From contig JABWBL010000092.1 of assembly GCA_013360535.1 (NCBI GenBank), positions 1 to 9,545 of the forward strand: DNA of 9,545 nt, given 5' to 3'. Positions 1 to 5,811 of this stretch are shown here, piece after piece. The notes under the pieces were generated by a model, which saw only the letters and a program-made list of their open reading frames with translations, did not search any database and was not told the DNA's origin. This DNA is from Planctomycetaceae bacterium. GTDB lineage: Bacteria; Planctomycetota; UBA1135; GCA-002686595. Numbering within the stretch: the first letter of the stretch is position 1; each line of letters begins with the position of its first letter. A program made the position numbers and the translations under genes.

Positions 1-1451
1 TCGTCCTCGAGGGCTCGCGCCGGCGGCGCGAGGAACTGGCGGCGTTGCGGCCGGGAGACGTGCGCCTCGAGCCGCAGCTCGGGAAGCTCTCGCCGTTCGA
101 CCATCGCGAGCCGGAAAAGGTGCTCGAGGCCGGTCGGGCCGCGGTCCGTGCAGCGCAGGCGCGCTTGGAGCCGCTCGCGCTCGATCCGGAGGCCTGGTCG
201 AAGCACGTCGCGGCCCGCGAAGCGCGCCGGATGAAGCTGCCGAGCATCGCGCGGGTGCGTTTCGAGGAGCGTGGGGTGATCTCGGAGCGTGTGCTCGAGG
301 CGCAAGTCGAGTCCGGAGCCGAGGCCGCGCTCTCGCGCGACACTCTCGCGAAAGATCTGGAGCGCCTCTACGGCCTCGACTTGCACCAGCGCATCGCCGT
401 GAAGGCGCAATCCGCGCCCCAGACGGAAGCAAGCGAGGCCGAGGACGAGCTCGTCTTCCACACCGAACCCGCGCCGTGGGCGCCCGTGCAGCTGCGCACC
501 GGCGGAGTGATCGAGGGCGACCTGCGCGGCGACGCCGCTTTCGCGCTCGGCATCGCGCTCAACTGGCGGCCGTTCAACGCCTGGGGCGGTGAGTGGCGCA
601 ACCGCGTCGAGTTCGGGAGCCGCTTCACGCTGGCGAGCGAGTACTACCAGCCGCTCGACGCGCGCCAACTGTGGTTCTTCGCGCTGATGGTGGGCTGGAA
701 CCAGCGCCGCACCAACATCACTTCCGGCAACGACGCGCTGGCGGAGTACGAGGTCGCGTGGCTCGAGGGCGGGCTCGATCTGGGGCGCGTGCTCTCGGAC
801 TGGGGCGAGCTGCGCGTGGGCGCCCGCGGTGCGGACGCGCGCGCGAACCTCAAGACCGGCGACCCGGCCAACTTCGGCCCGGCCGCCTTCCAGCAGGGCG
901 GAGTCCGCACGTTGCTCACGATCGACACACTCGACAGCACCGGCTTTCCGCGCGAGGGGCACTTCTTGCGCACCGAGTGGAACGAGCCGGTCGACGAGCT
1001 CGGCGGCAACGACGAGGCCACCCTGCGCGTCGACTGGAACTCTGCGTGGTCCTTTGGCGCGACGACAGTCGCTCCGGGTGCGCTGTTCGGCACCGCGCTC
1101 GACAACGGCGGCACGGTCTCGAACCTGTTTCCGCTCGGCGGATTCCTGCGGCTCTCGGGCTACCAACGCGACGAACTGTCCGGACGCCATGCGGCGCTCG
1201 CGCGTGTGGTCGTCTGGCGCGAGCTCGGCCGCCGCGCGCATTCCGACGAGCTCGTGAGCTACCACCTCGGCTGTTCTCTCGAAGCCGGCAACGTGTTCGT
1301 CGATCGCGACGACATCCGCGCCGATGCGGCGCTGCTCTCCGGCTCCGCTTTCCTCGGGTTCTCGACCGTGTTCGGCCCCGCCTACGTCGGCGTCGGCTCG
1401 TCCGAGGGCGGGCGCGTCACCGCTTTCGTCGCCGTCGGCGGCCAGTTCTGA
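1..1451 (+). CDS. Patatin-like phospholipase with POTRA and Omp85-type barrel (PlpD-like, type Vd), 3' part only
   Basis: The reading frame (codons from base 3) is open to the left edge, so the N-terminal catalytic patatin domain (Gly-x-Ser-x-Gly serine hydrolase) is off-window and its activity cannot be checked. The visible part has about 482 residues. Residues 18-60 (GDVRLEPQLGKLSPFD, then a helix rich in Ala and Arg) match the usual end of bacterial patatin domains. Residues about 80-136 look like a single POTRA domain (IARVRFEERGVISERVLE). From about residue 164 to the end is an outer-membrane beta-barrel of the PlpD/Omp85 class. It has the entry segment PWAPVQLRTGG, the GGEWRNRVEFG strand, the FPREGHFLRTEW strand, LSGY at 384-387 in the position of the Omp85 VRGF/Y loop motif, and a final GPAYVGVGSSEGG strand ending in Gly-Gln-Phe. 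The terminal aromatic residue fits a BAM recognition signal. Family knowledge: such proteins are type Vd autotransporter-like lipases that insert in the outer membrane and expose or release the lipase domain. The next gene is an unrelated synthetase, so no operon partner is evident on this side. Confidence 0.88.
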   Translation, partial: VLEGSRRRREELAALRPGDVRLEPQLGKLSPFDHREPEKVLEAGRAAVRAAQARLEPLALDPEAWSKHVAAREARRMKLPSIARVRFEERGVISERVLEAQVESGAEAALSRDTLAKDLERLYGLDLHQRIAVKAQSAPQTEASEAEDELVFHTEPAPWAPVQLRTGGVIEGDLRGDAAFALGIALNWRPFNAWGGEWRNRVEFGSRFTLASEYYQPLDARQLWFFALMVGWNQRRTNITSGNDALAEYEVAWLEGGLDLGRVLSDWGELRVGARGADARANLKTGDPANFGPAAFQQGGVRTLLTIDTLDSTGFPREGHFLRTEWNEPVDELGGNDEATLRVDWNSAWSFGATTVAPGALFGTALDNGGTVSNLFPLGGFLRLSGYQRDELSGRHAALARVVVWRELGRRAHSDELVSYHLGCSLEAGNVFVDRDDIRADAALLSGSAFLGFSTVFGPAYVGVGSSEGGRVTAFVAVGGQF

Positions 1452-1470
1452 GCGCGGGCGTTCCCGGAAC

Positions 1471-1499
1471 TTGGCCCGCCGCGGCGCCGTTCCTACACT
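1471..1499 (+). promoter_or_regulatory. Candidate sigma70-type promoter for the glycyl-tRNA synthetase
   Basis: TTGGCC (1471-1476) and TACACT (1494-1499) each match 4 of 6 bases of the -35 and -10 consensus. The spacing is the optimal 17 bp, and they lie in the 79-bp gap after the barrel gene stop. A start near 1506 would leave a leader of about 25 nt. An 11-bp interrupted palindrome, GTTCC-C-GGAAC (1460-1470), directly abuts the -35 box and could be an operator or chance. A GGAG (1522-1525) lies 5 nt before the ATG at 1531 as ribosome-binding site. This was called by eye only, and the organism's own consensus is unknown. Confidence 0.42.
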
Positions 1500-1530
1500 C
1501 CTTGGCCTTCTCCCCCGAACTGGAGCGCCC

Positions 1531-2886
1531 ATGTCGAGCCCCGCACCCACGCTGATGGAAAAAGTCGTCTCCCTGTGCAAGCGCAGGGGCTTCGTCTATC
1601 CCGCCTCCGAGATCTACGGCGGCATCGGCAACACGTACGACTACGGCCCGCTCGGCGTCGAGCTCAAGCGGCGCGTCAAGGACGCCTGGTGGACGCGCAT
1701 GGTGACGATGCGCGACGACATCGTCGGCCTCGACAGCGCGATCATCCAGAACCCGAAGACCTGGGAGACCTCGGGGCACGTCTCGAACTTCACCGACCCG
1801 ATGGTCGACTGCAAGAAGTGCAAGGCGCGCTTCCGCGCCGACAAGCTCGACGACGTGCGCTGCCCGGAACGGCCGTCGAAGAAGCCCGGCGAGTGTGGGG
1901 GCGAGCTGACGGAAGCGCGCGAGTTCAACCTGATGTTCAAGACCAACGTCGGGCCGGTCGAGGGCTCGGGTTCGGTCGCCTACCTGCGACCCGAGACGGC
2001 GCAGGGCATCTTCCTCAACTTCAAGAACGTGCTCGAGAGCTCGCGCGTCAAGCCGCCGTTCGGCATCGCGCAGATCGGCAAGTCGTTCCGCAACGAGATC
2101 ACGCCCGGCAACTTCGTGTTCCGCACGCGCGAGTTCGAGCAGGCCGAGATGGAGTTCTTCATTCCGCCCGACCAGAACGACCAGTGGTACGAGTACTGGG
2201 TGAACGAGCGCTTCAGCTGGTACACCGATTACGGCATCAACCCGGCGAAGCTGCGCAAGTACCAGCATCCGGCGGAGAAGCTCGCGCACTACTGCAAGGC
2301 CTGCACGGACGTCGAATACGAGTACCCGTTCGGCTGGGGCGAGCTCGAGGGCATCGCCTGCCGCACCGACTTCGACCTCAAGAGCCACGGCGCGGCCTCG
2401 GGCAAGGACCTCTCGTACTTCGATCCGGAATCGAAGGCACGCTACATCCCGTGGGTGGTCGAGCCCGCCGCCGGCGTCGACCGCACGGCGCTCACGTTCC
2501 TGATCGACGCCTACGAGGAGCAGACGCTGCCCGACGGCGACGTGCGCACCGTGCTGCACTTCCATCCGGAGATCGCGCCGGTCACCGTGGCGGTGCTGCC
2601 GCTCGTGAAGAAGGAAGGCATGCCCGAGAAGGCGGCCGAGATCGACCGCATGCTGCGGCAGGCGCGTTTCACGACCTTCTATGACGAGAGCGCGGCCATC
2701 GGGCGCCGCTACCGCCGTCAGGACGAGATCGGCACGCCGTTCTGCATCACGATCGACGGCGAGACGATGAAATCGGACGTCGTCACGGTCCGCCATCGCG
2801 ACTCGATGCAGCAGGAGTCGGTGCCCGTGGCCGAGCTGCGCTCGTGGCTCGAGCGCGCGATCCGTTCCTGGAAGCGGCCCGGCTAG
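1531..2886 (+). CDS. glyQS: Glycyl-tRNA synthetase, single-chain alpha2 type
   Basis: Charges tRNA-Gly with glycine in the cytoplasm (class II aminoacyl-tRNA synthetase). The protein has 451 residues, close to the usual 440-510 for the homodimeric type. The N-terminal stretch RGFVYPASEIYGG followed by YDYGPLG is diagnostic of this family. An inserted zinc-ribbon-like segment has Cys94-x2-Cys97 and Cys111/Cys122. The catalytic core shows RPETAQG at 153-159, FRNE at 186-189 (motif 2 arginine and its partner) and GVDRTALTFL with Arg318 (motif 3). The C-terminal anticodon-binding domain starts near LHFHPEIAPVTVAVLPL (about residue 343) and ends with a canonical RHRDSM(Q)QE(S)VP segment. The ATG at 1531 is chosen because it has GGAG 5 nt upstream. 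A second in-frame ATG at 1555 (MEKVVSLCKRRG) would also give a complete domain and cannot be excluded. The open frame further upstream lacks family similarity and overlaps the barrel gene. All key motifs are intact, and the gene appears to be a monocistronic housekeeping gene between a promoter-like site and downstream hairpins. Confidence 0.97.
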   Translation: MSSPAPTLMEKVVSLCKRRGFVYPASEIYGGIGNTYDYGPLGVELKRRVKDAWWTRMVTMRDDIVGLDSAIIQNPKTWETSGHVSNFTDPMVDCKKCKARFRADKLDDVRCPERPSKKPGECGGELTEAREFNLMFKTNVGPVEGSGSVAYLRPETAQGIFLNFKNVLESSRVKPPFGIAQIGKSFRNEITPGNFVFRTREFEQAEMEFFIPPDQNDQWYEYWVNERFSWYTDYGINPAKLRKYQHPAEKLAHYCKACTDVEYEYPFGWGELEGIACRTDFDLKSHGAASGKDLSYFDPESKARYIPWVVEPAAGVDRTALTFLIDAYEEQTLPDGDVRTVLHFHPEIAPVTVAVLPLVKKEGMPEKAAEIDRMLRQARFTTFYDESAAIGRRYRRQDEIGTPFCITIDGETMKSDVVTVRHRDSMQQESVPVAELRSWLERAIRSWKRPG

Positions 2887-2913
2887 GCGTCGAGCCAGCG
2901 GGGCAGGTTCTCG

Positions 2914-2936
2914 CGCGCGGCGGACTCCGTCGCGCG
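2914..2936 (+). terminator. GC-rich hairpin 27 nt after the synthetase stop, possible terminator
   Basis: CGCGCGGCGG (2914-2923) pairs with CCGTCGCGCG (2927-2936) around an ACT triloop. This gives a 10-bp stem with one G-U wobble. It is the first strong hairpin after the TAG at 2884-2886. It has no T tract behind it (a G run follows), so it would be a non-canonical terminator or an RNA 3'-end stabiliser. In DNA this rich in G+C such stems also arise by chance. Confidence 0.33.
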
Positions 2937-2974
2937 GGGGAGCCGCACGGGTGGACGAGGCACGCCTGCGGACG

Positions 2975-3019
2975 CGCCTGGGAAATTGCTTCCCGGGCGG
3001 GGCGGTCGCCACCCGCCCG
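2975..3019 (+). other. Two overlapping, mutually exclusive hairpins in the intergenic gap
   Basis: Hairpin one pairs CGCCTGGGAA (2975-2984) with TTCCCGGGCG (2990-2999): 10 bp, one G-U wobble, loop ATTGC. Hairpin two pairs CGGGCGGG (2994-3001) with CCCGCCCG (3012-3019): 8 perfect base pairs and a 10-nt loop. They share bases 2994-2999, so only one can form at a time. They lie between the synthetase stop and the possible promoter of the pilin operon. They could therefore belong to the end of the synthetase transcript. If transcription of the pilin operon starts further upstream than proposed here, they would be an attenuator-like leader. No T tract follows either hairpin. Confidence 0.35.
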
Positions 3020-3044
3020 AAATGCGGATTCCTTAGGCGAGTGC

Positions 3045-3070
3045 TCAATTTCACGGGCTTCTGCCGATCA
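3045..3070 (+). promoter_or_regulatory. Possible sigma28 (FliA-like) promoter of the pilin operon
   Basis: GCCGATCA (3063-3070) matches 7 of 8 bases of the classical sigma28 -10 element GCCGATAA. TCAATTTC (3045-3052) resembles the TCAAGTTT/TAAAGTTT -35 element. From TCAA to GCCG there are 14 nt, one less than the usual 15. A transcript would start near 3077, leaving a leader of about 52 nt before the pilin ATG at 3129, which is a sensible position. The base-pair match is seen directly; the role is inference. No flagellar gene is in the window. Confidence 0.33.
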
Positions 3071-3092
3071 ACGGCCACGAAGGAACGGTGGG

Positions 3093-3113
3093 TCGGTCTC
3101 GTGGGGAGGCCGG
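3093..3113 (+). promoter_or_regulatory. Leader hairpin masking a GGGGAGG tract upstream of the first pilin gene
   Basis: TCGGTCTC (3093-3100) can pair with GAGGCCGG (3106-3113) around the loop GTGGG: 8 bp with two G-U wobbles. The stem and loop together contain GGGGAGG (3103-3109), the best Shine-Dalgarno-like tract before the ATG at 3129. It ends 19 nt upstream, too far for normal use unless folding shortens the distance. Nothing better is present, since the bases right before the ATG read CACGGA. Regulation of translation by folding is possible but unproven. Confidence 0.25.
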
Positions 3114-3128
3114 ACTCGCCTGCACGGA

Positions 3129-3692
3129 ATGGTCAGGAAACAACTCAGGTCGGCGTGCCGAAGTCGGGGAGGCTTCGCGCTCGTCGAGGTGCTGGTGGCC
3201 TCGGGCGTGCTCACGATCGCCGTGGTCGGCATGGCCGGAGCGATGCTGTCTTCGATGGCGCTGCAGCGCAGCGAGTCGGAGAGCACGATCGCGCGCCTCT
3301 CGGCGCAGCAGGTGCTCGAGACCATGCAGGCGGTCGACTTCAGCGAGGTGTGGGCCTGCTACAACGCGAGCACCGCGGATGACGCAGGGCTCGTCACGCC
3401 CGCGCGTGGCGCGACGTTTGTCGTGCAGGGCCTGACGCCCGTCGAGGGCGACGCCGACGGACGCTGCGGCTCGATCGAGTTCCCCGAGACCAACGGCGCG
3501 CTGCGCGAGGACGTCGTCGACGCCGCGCTCGGCATGCCGATGGACCTCGACGGCAACGGCACGGTCGACACGGCCAACCACGCGTCCGACTACACGCTCC
3601 TTCCCGTGCGTGTCCGCGTCGACTGGCGCGGTCCTTCCGGTCCGCAGGTCTACCAACTGGAGACGATCCTGTGCTTGCGCGCCAATACCTGA
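3129..3692 (+). CDS. PilV/GspI-like minor pilin with class III signal and EF-hand-like loop
   Basis: 187 residues. The positively charged leader ends in Arg-Gly-Gly (residues 13-15) followed by FALVEVLVASGVLTIAVVGM. This is a textbook prepilin peptidase site: cleavage after Gly15, Phe at +1 (to be N-methylated), Glu20 at +5. The N-terminal hydrophobic helix spans about 16-42. The globular part is typical of PilV/GspI-type minor pilins (SAQQVLETMQAVDF). Cys77 and Cys113 could form a disulfide. An acidic loop D139-x-D141-x-N143-G-T-V-D147 with N150 at position 12 has the spacing of an EF-hand or dockerin calcium loop. ATG 3129 is chosen because it gives a 15-residue leader. The open frame extends further upstream but has no pilin-like sequence there. 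No good ribosome-binding site lies at normal distance. It is the first gene of the operon, and its 3' end overlaps the next gene by 22 nt. It probably acts in the inner membrane and pilus/pseudopilus tip as a priming subunit. PilV and GspI cannot be told apart from sequence alone. Confidence 0.85.
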   Translation: MVRKQLRSACRSRGGFALVEVLVASGVLTIAVVGMAGAMLSSMALQRSESESTIARLSAQQVLETMQAVDFSEVWACYNASTADDAGLVTPARGATFVVQGLTPVEGDADGRCGSIEFPETNGALREDVVDAALGMPMDLDGNGTVDTANHASDYTLLPVRVRVDWRGPSGPQVYQLETILCLRANT

Positions 3693-4357
3693 GACGACCT
3701 GCGCTCCGTGCGCCCCGCAGCCGTCGCGGCCACTCGATCATCGAGGTCACGATCGCTGCCACCGTCCTGATGTCGGTGTTCGGCGCCGTCGGCGTCGTCA
3801 CGCAGCGTGGGGCCCGCCTTTCCGAGGAGGGCATCAGCGCCGCGGGCGTCGAGAGCGCGTCCCGGCGCGCCGTCGACCGCGTGGCCAGTGAACTCGCCGG
3901 CAGCCAGCGCGCCAGCCTGCCGCTGCCGCCAGCTGCCCAGCGTGGCGCGAGCACCATCGAGTTCCAGCGCGTGGAGGGCTTCAACGGAGGCAACCTGCTG
4001 CTCGCCAACGAACGGCGCATCCTGCGCGTCGCCAGCGCGGGCGATCCCGACGACGGGCTCGACAACGACTCCGACGGGCTGGTCGACGAGGGCGATCTCG
4101 TGCTCGTTCCCGACACGACCGATCCCGGCGCCCCGAACATCGTGCTCGCCTCGGGCGTGGCGGAGATGACCGCCGGCGAGATCGCCGGCAATGGCATCGA
4201 CGACAACGGCAACGGCCTCGTCGACGAGCCTGGACTGTGCTTCGCGTGGGACGCCGACGCGCTCGTCGTGCGGATCCTCGTGACGCTCCAGCGCGTGGGG
4301 GCCCAGGGTCAGGTCTTCACGCGCACATCGGAAACGACCGTCGGCATCCGGAACTAG
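3671..4357 (+). CDS. PilW/GspJ-like minor pilin with two acidic calcium-type loops
   Basis: 228 residues starting with GTG. The start is supported by GGAG at 3659-3662, 8 nt upstream, and by the resulting leader of 20 residues ending RSRRG. Cleavage would be after Gly20 before HSIIEVTIAATVLMSVFGAV. Glu25 at +5 is conserved, but +1 is His instead of the usual Phe or Met. The hydrophobic helix spans 22-43. The soluble domain contains two loops with EF-hand spacing: D131-N-D133-S-D135-G-L-V-D139-E140 and D177-D-N179-G-N181-G-L-V-D185-E186. Both follow the DNDGDGLVDE pattern known from calcium-binding extracellular repeats. The size and the position between a PilV-like and a PilX-like gene fit PilW/GspJ. 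It overlaps the previous gene by 22 nt (translational coupling likely) and ends 14 nt before the next start. Inferred role: minor (pseudo)pilin of a tip complex whose fold may be stabilised by calcium. Confidence 0.82.
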   Translation: MLARQYLRRPALRAPRSRRGHSIIEVTIAATVLMSVFGAVGVVTQRGARLSEEGISAAGVESASRRAVDRVASELAGSQRASLPLPPAAQRGASTIEFQRVEGFNGGNLLLANERRILRVASAGDPDDGLDNDSDGLVDEGDLVLVPDTTDPGAPNIVLASGVAEMTAGEIAGNGIDDNGNGLVDEPGLCFAWDADALVVRILVTLQRVGAQGQVFTRTSETTVGIRN

Positions 4358-4371
4358 GGGGAGAGATCGTC

Positions 4372-5811
4372 ATGATCGTTCGCAATCGAAATCACGACCA
4401 GCAGGGATCGGCGCTGCTCGTCTCGCTGATGGCCGTGCTCGTTCTGACCGCGCTCGCGGCCGGACTCGCCGGTTACAGCGGCGCCGTGCAGAAGGAAAAC
4501 CGCGTCGAGCAGGACTCGACGCGCGCGATGTACGTCGCGGAGGCCGGGCTCTCGATGGGCATCAACGCGGTGCGGACTGGCGCCATCGCGGTCACCGACG
4601 ACAGCCTCGTGGTCGGCAGCCAGGGTGCGCCGATCGAGTTCTCGGGCGGCGGCTACTGGTACTCGATCGTCAACAACCACGACGACACGATGACCGTCGT
4701 CGCGTCGGCCACGGTCGCGGGCGAGACGATCTCGCTCGAGGCCGTCGTCGAGGAATTTGGCGAGGGCGTGTACCAGAGCGCGCTGTTCGCGGGCAATTCC
4801 TCGAGCGACGCGACCTACGACATGAAGTTCGGCGGCACCGGCACGCAGGCCGACCGCATCAACGGCAACATCTACAGCGGCGGGAACGTGAGGATCGCGG
4901 GTGCCGCGGTCATCAACGGCCAGATCCGCGCGAACGGCTCGATCACGGGAGGCACGGGCGAGACGAACAAGACCCAGCCGATCCCGGACATCACCGCGAT
5001 GAACTACGCGACGACGGCGCACTACAACGTCAACTCGCTCTTCGCGAGCGCGACCTACGTCAACCACACCGGTCTCGGCGGCCGCGCCTACCAGGTGCCG
5101 GAGTCCAATCCGGCGCACATCTTCCGCAAGAATCCCAACGACCGCACGACGAACACCAGCGCGACCGCGAAGGACGACTACTTCCTCGAGGACCCTTACG
5201 AGGCGGTCAACACGAGCTCGACGGTCTCGCCCTCGAACGGCACGCGCATCACGCTCGCCGGTCACGACGGCAATCCCGGGTCCAACGCGAGCCACAAGAT
5301 CTACTACATCGACGGCAACCTGTGGGTCCACAACAGCAAGCTCTTCAACTTCACGCTCTACAACAGCGGTTCGGACCCGGTGCAGCTCACGATCGTCGTG
5401 AAGGGCAACATCTACATCTCCGACAACATCATGTACCAGAACGCGAGCACGGGCGGCCTGGCCCTGATCGCGATGAAGGACACGGCGCACACCGACTCGG
5501 GCAACATCTACTTCGGTGACCCGAGCTTCGGCACGCTCGAGCGCATGGACGCGTTCATGTACGCGGAGAACAACTTCCTCGACAACAACCTGTCGGCGAG
5601 CGGTTCCGCCAAGGTGACGGTCAACGGCAACATGACGGCCGGCAATCAGGTGCGCATCAACCGCGACTATGGGACGCAGCACAGCAAGCTGACGGTGAAC
5701 TTCGACGGTCGGCTCTCGGACGGCACGATCACGCTGCCGGGCCTTCCGACGGCGGCGCCGCAGGCTCAGGGCTGGAACGTCGTCTCCTGGCGCGAGGTCG
5801 CGGCGCCGTGA
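4372..5811 (+). CDS. PilX/GspK-like large minor pilin with long Gly/Asn-rich extracellular domain
   Basis: 479 residues, ATG preceded by a strong GGGGGAGAG tract (4357-4365). The N terminus, Gln-Gly-SALLVSLMAVLVLTALAAGL, is a PilX-type hydrophobic helix (13-35) followed by the heptad-like stretch to YVAEAGLSMGINAVR (54-68), the hallmark of PilX_N/GspK-type proteins. The +5 position after Gly12 is Val, not Glu. This is normal for GspK/PilX-type subunits that cap a fibre. Beyond residue 85 the protein is rich in Asn, Thr, Ser and Gly, poor in Cys, and full of short beta-strand-like segments. A motif (hydrophobic)-x-GN-(I/L/M) recurs at INGNIYSGGN (163-172), IDGNLWVHN (313-321), VKGNIYISDN (343-352), SGNIYFGD (376-383) and VNGNMTAGN (417-425), suggestive of a beta-helix or beta-sandwich. 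The tail, GWNVVSWREVAAP, resembles ends of other long PilX-like proteins. It is much longer than classical PilX (about 200) or GspK (about 320). Its stop overlaps the next start (GTGA). Likely a tip subunit or surface-exposed adhesin-like pilin; ligand unknown. Confidence 0.8.
   Translation: MIVRNRNHDQQGSALLVSLMAVLVLTALAAGLAGYSGAVQKENRVEQDSTRAMYVAEAGLSMGINAVRTGAIAVTDDSLVVGSQGAPIEFSGGGYWYSIVNNHDDTMTVVASATVAGETISLEAVVEEFGEGVYQSALFAGNSSSDATYDMKFGGTGTQADRINGNIYSGGNVRIAGAAVINGQIRANGSITGGTGETNKTQPIPDITAMNYATTAHYNVNSLFASATYVNHTGLGGRAYQVPESNPAHIFRKNPNDRTTNTSATAKDDYFLEDPYEAVNTSSTVSPSNGTRITLAGHDGNPGSNASHKIYYIDGNLWVHNSKLFNFTLYNSGSDPVQLTIVVKGNIYISDNIMYQNASTGGLALIAMKDTAHTDSGNIYFGDPSFGTLERMDAFMYAENNFLDNNLSASGSAKVTVNGNMTAGNQVRINRDYGTQHSKLTVNFDGRLSDGTITLPGLPTAAPQAQGWNVVSWREVAAP

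Noticed and set aside
45..47. TTG as the start of the first gene
   Set aside because: The frame is open to the edge and the sequence before it continues the end of a patatin domain; the gene is partial, not started here.
593..1555. 320-codon plus-strand frame overlapping the barrel gene
   Set aside because: Arg-rich out-of-frame translation; the barrel frame carries family motifs throughout.
2979..2989. Sigma54-like promoter at TGG...TTGCT upstream of the pilin genes
   Set aside because: GG and GC are only 6 nt apart, not the required 10; the bases are part of a hairpin.
1417..3078. 553-codon open frame on the minus strand opposite the synthetase gene
   Set aside because: Arg/Ala/Val/Leu-rich low-information translation mirroring the codon bias of a certain gene; no family features.
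2844..3128. N-terminal extension of the PilV-like frame back into the synthetase gene
   Set aside because: Would put about 95 residues before the prepilin cleavage site; leader peptides are short, and the extension has no similarity to pilins.
2887..3128. Cyclic-di-GMP (GEMM) riboswitch upstream of the pilin operon
   Set aside because: None of the conserved GEMM core sequences or the tetraloop/receptor arrangement could be found.
4354..5682. 442-codon open frame on the minus strand opposite the PilX-like gene
   Set aside because: Composition dominated by Arg, Val, Asp and Ala, no recognisable motif; antisense shadow in high-G+C DNA. The plus frame has a pilin-type N terminus and a strong ribosome-binding site.
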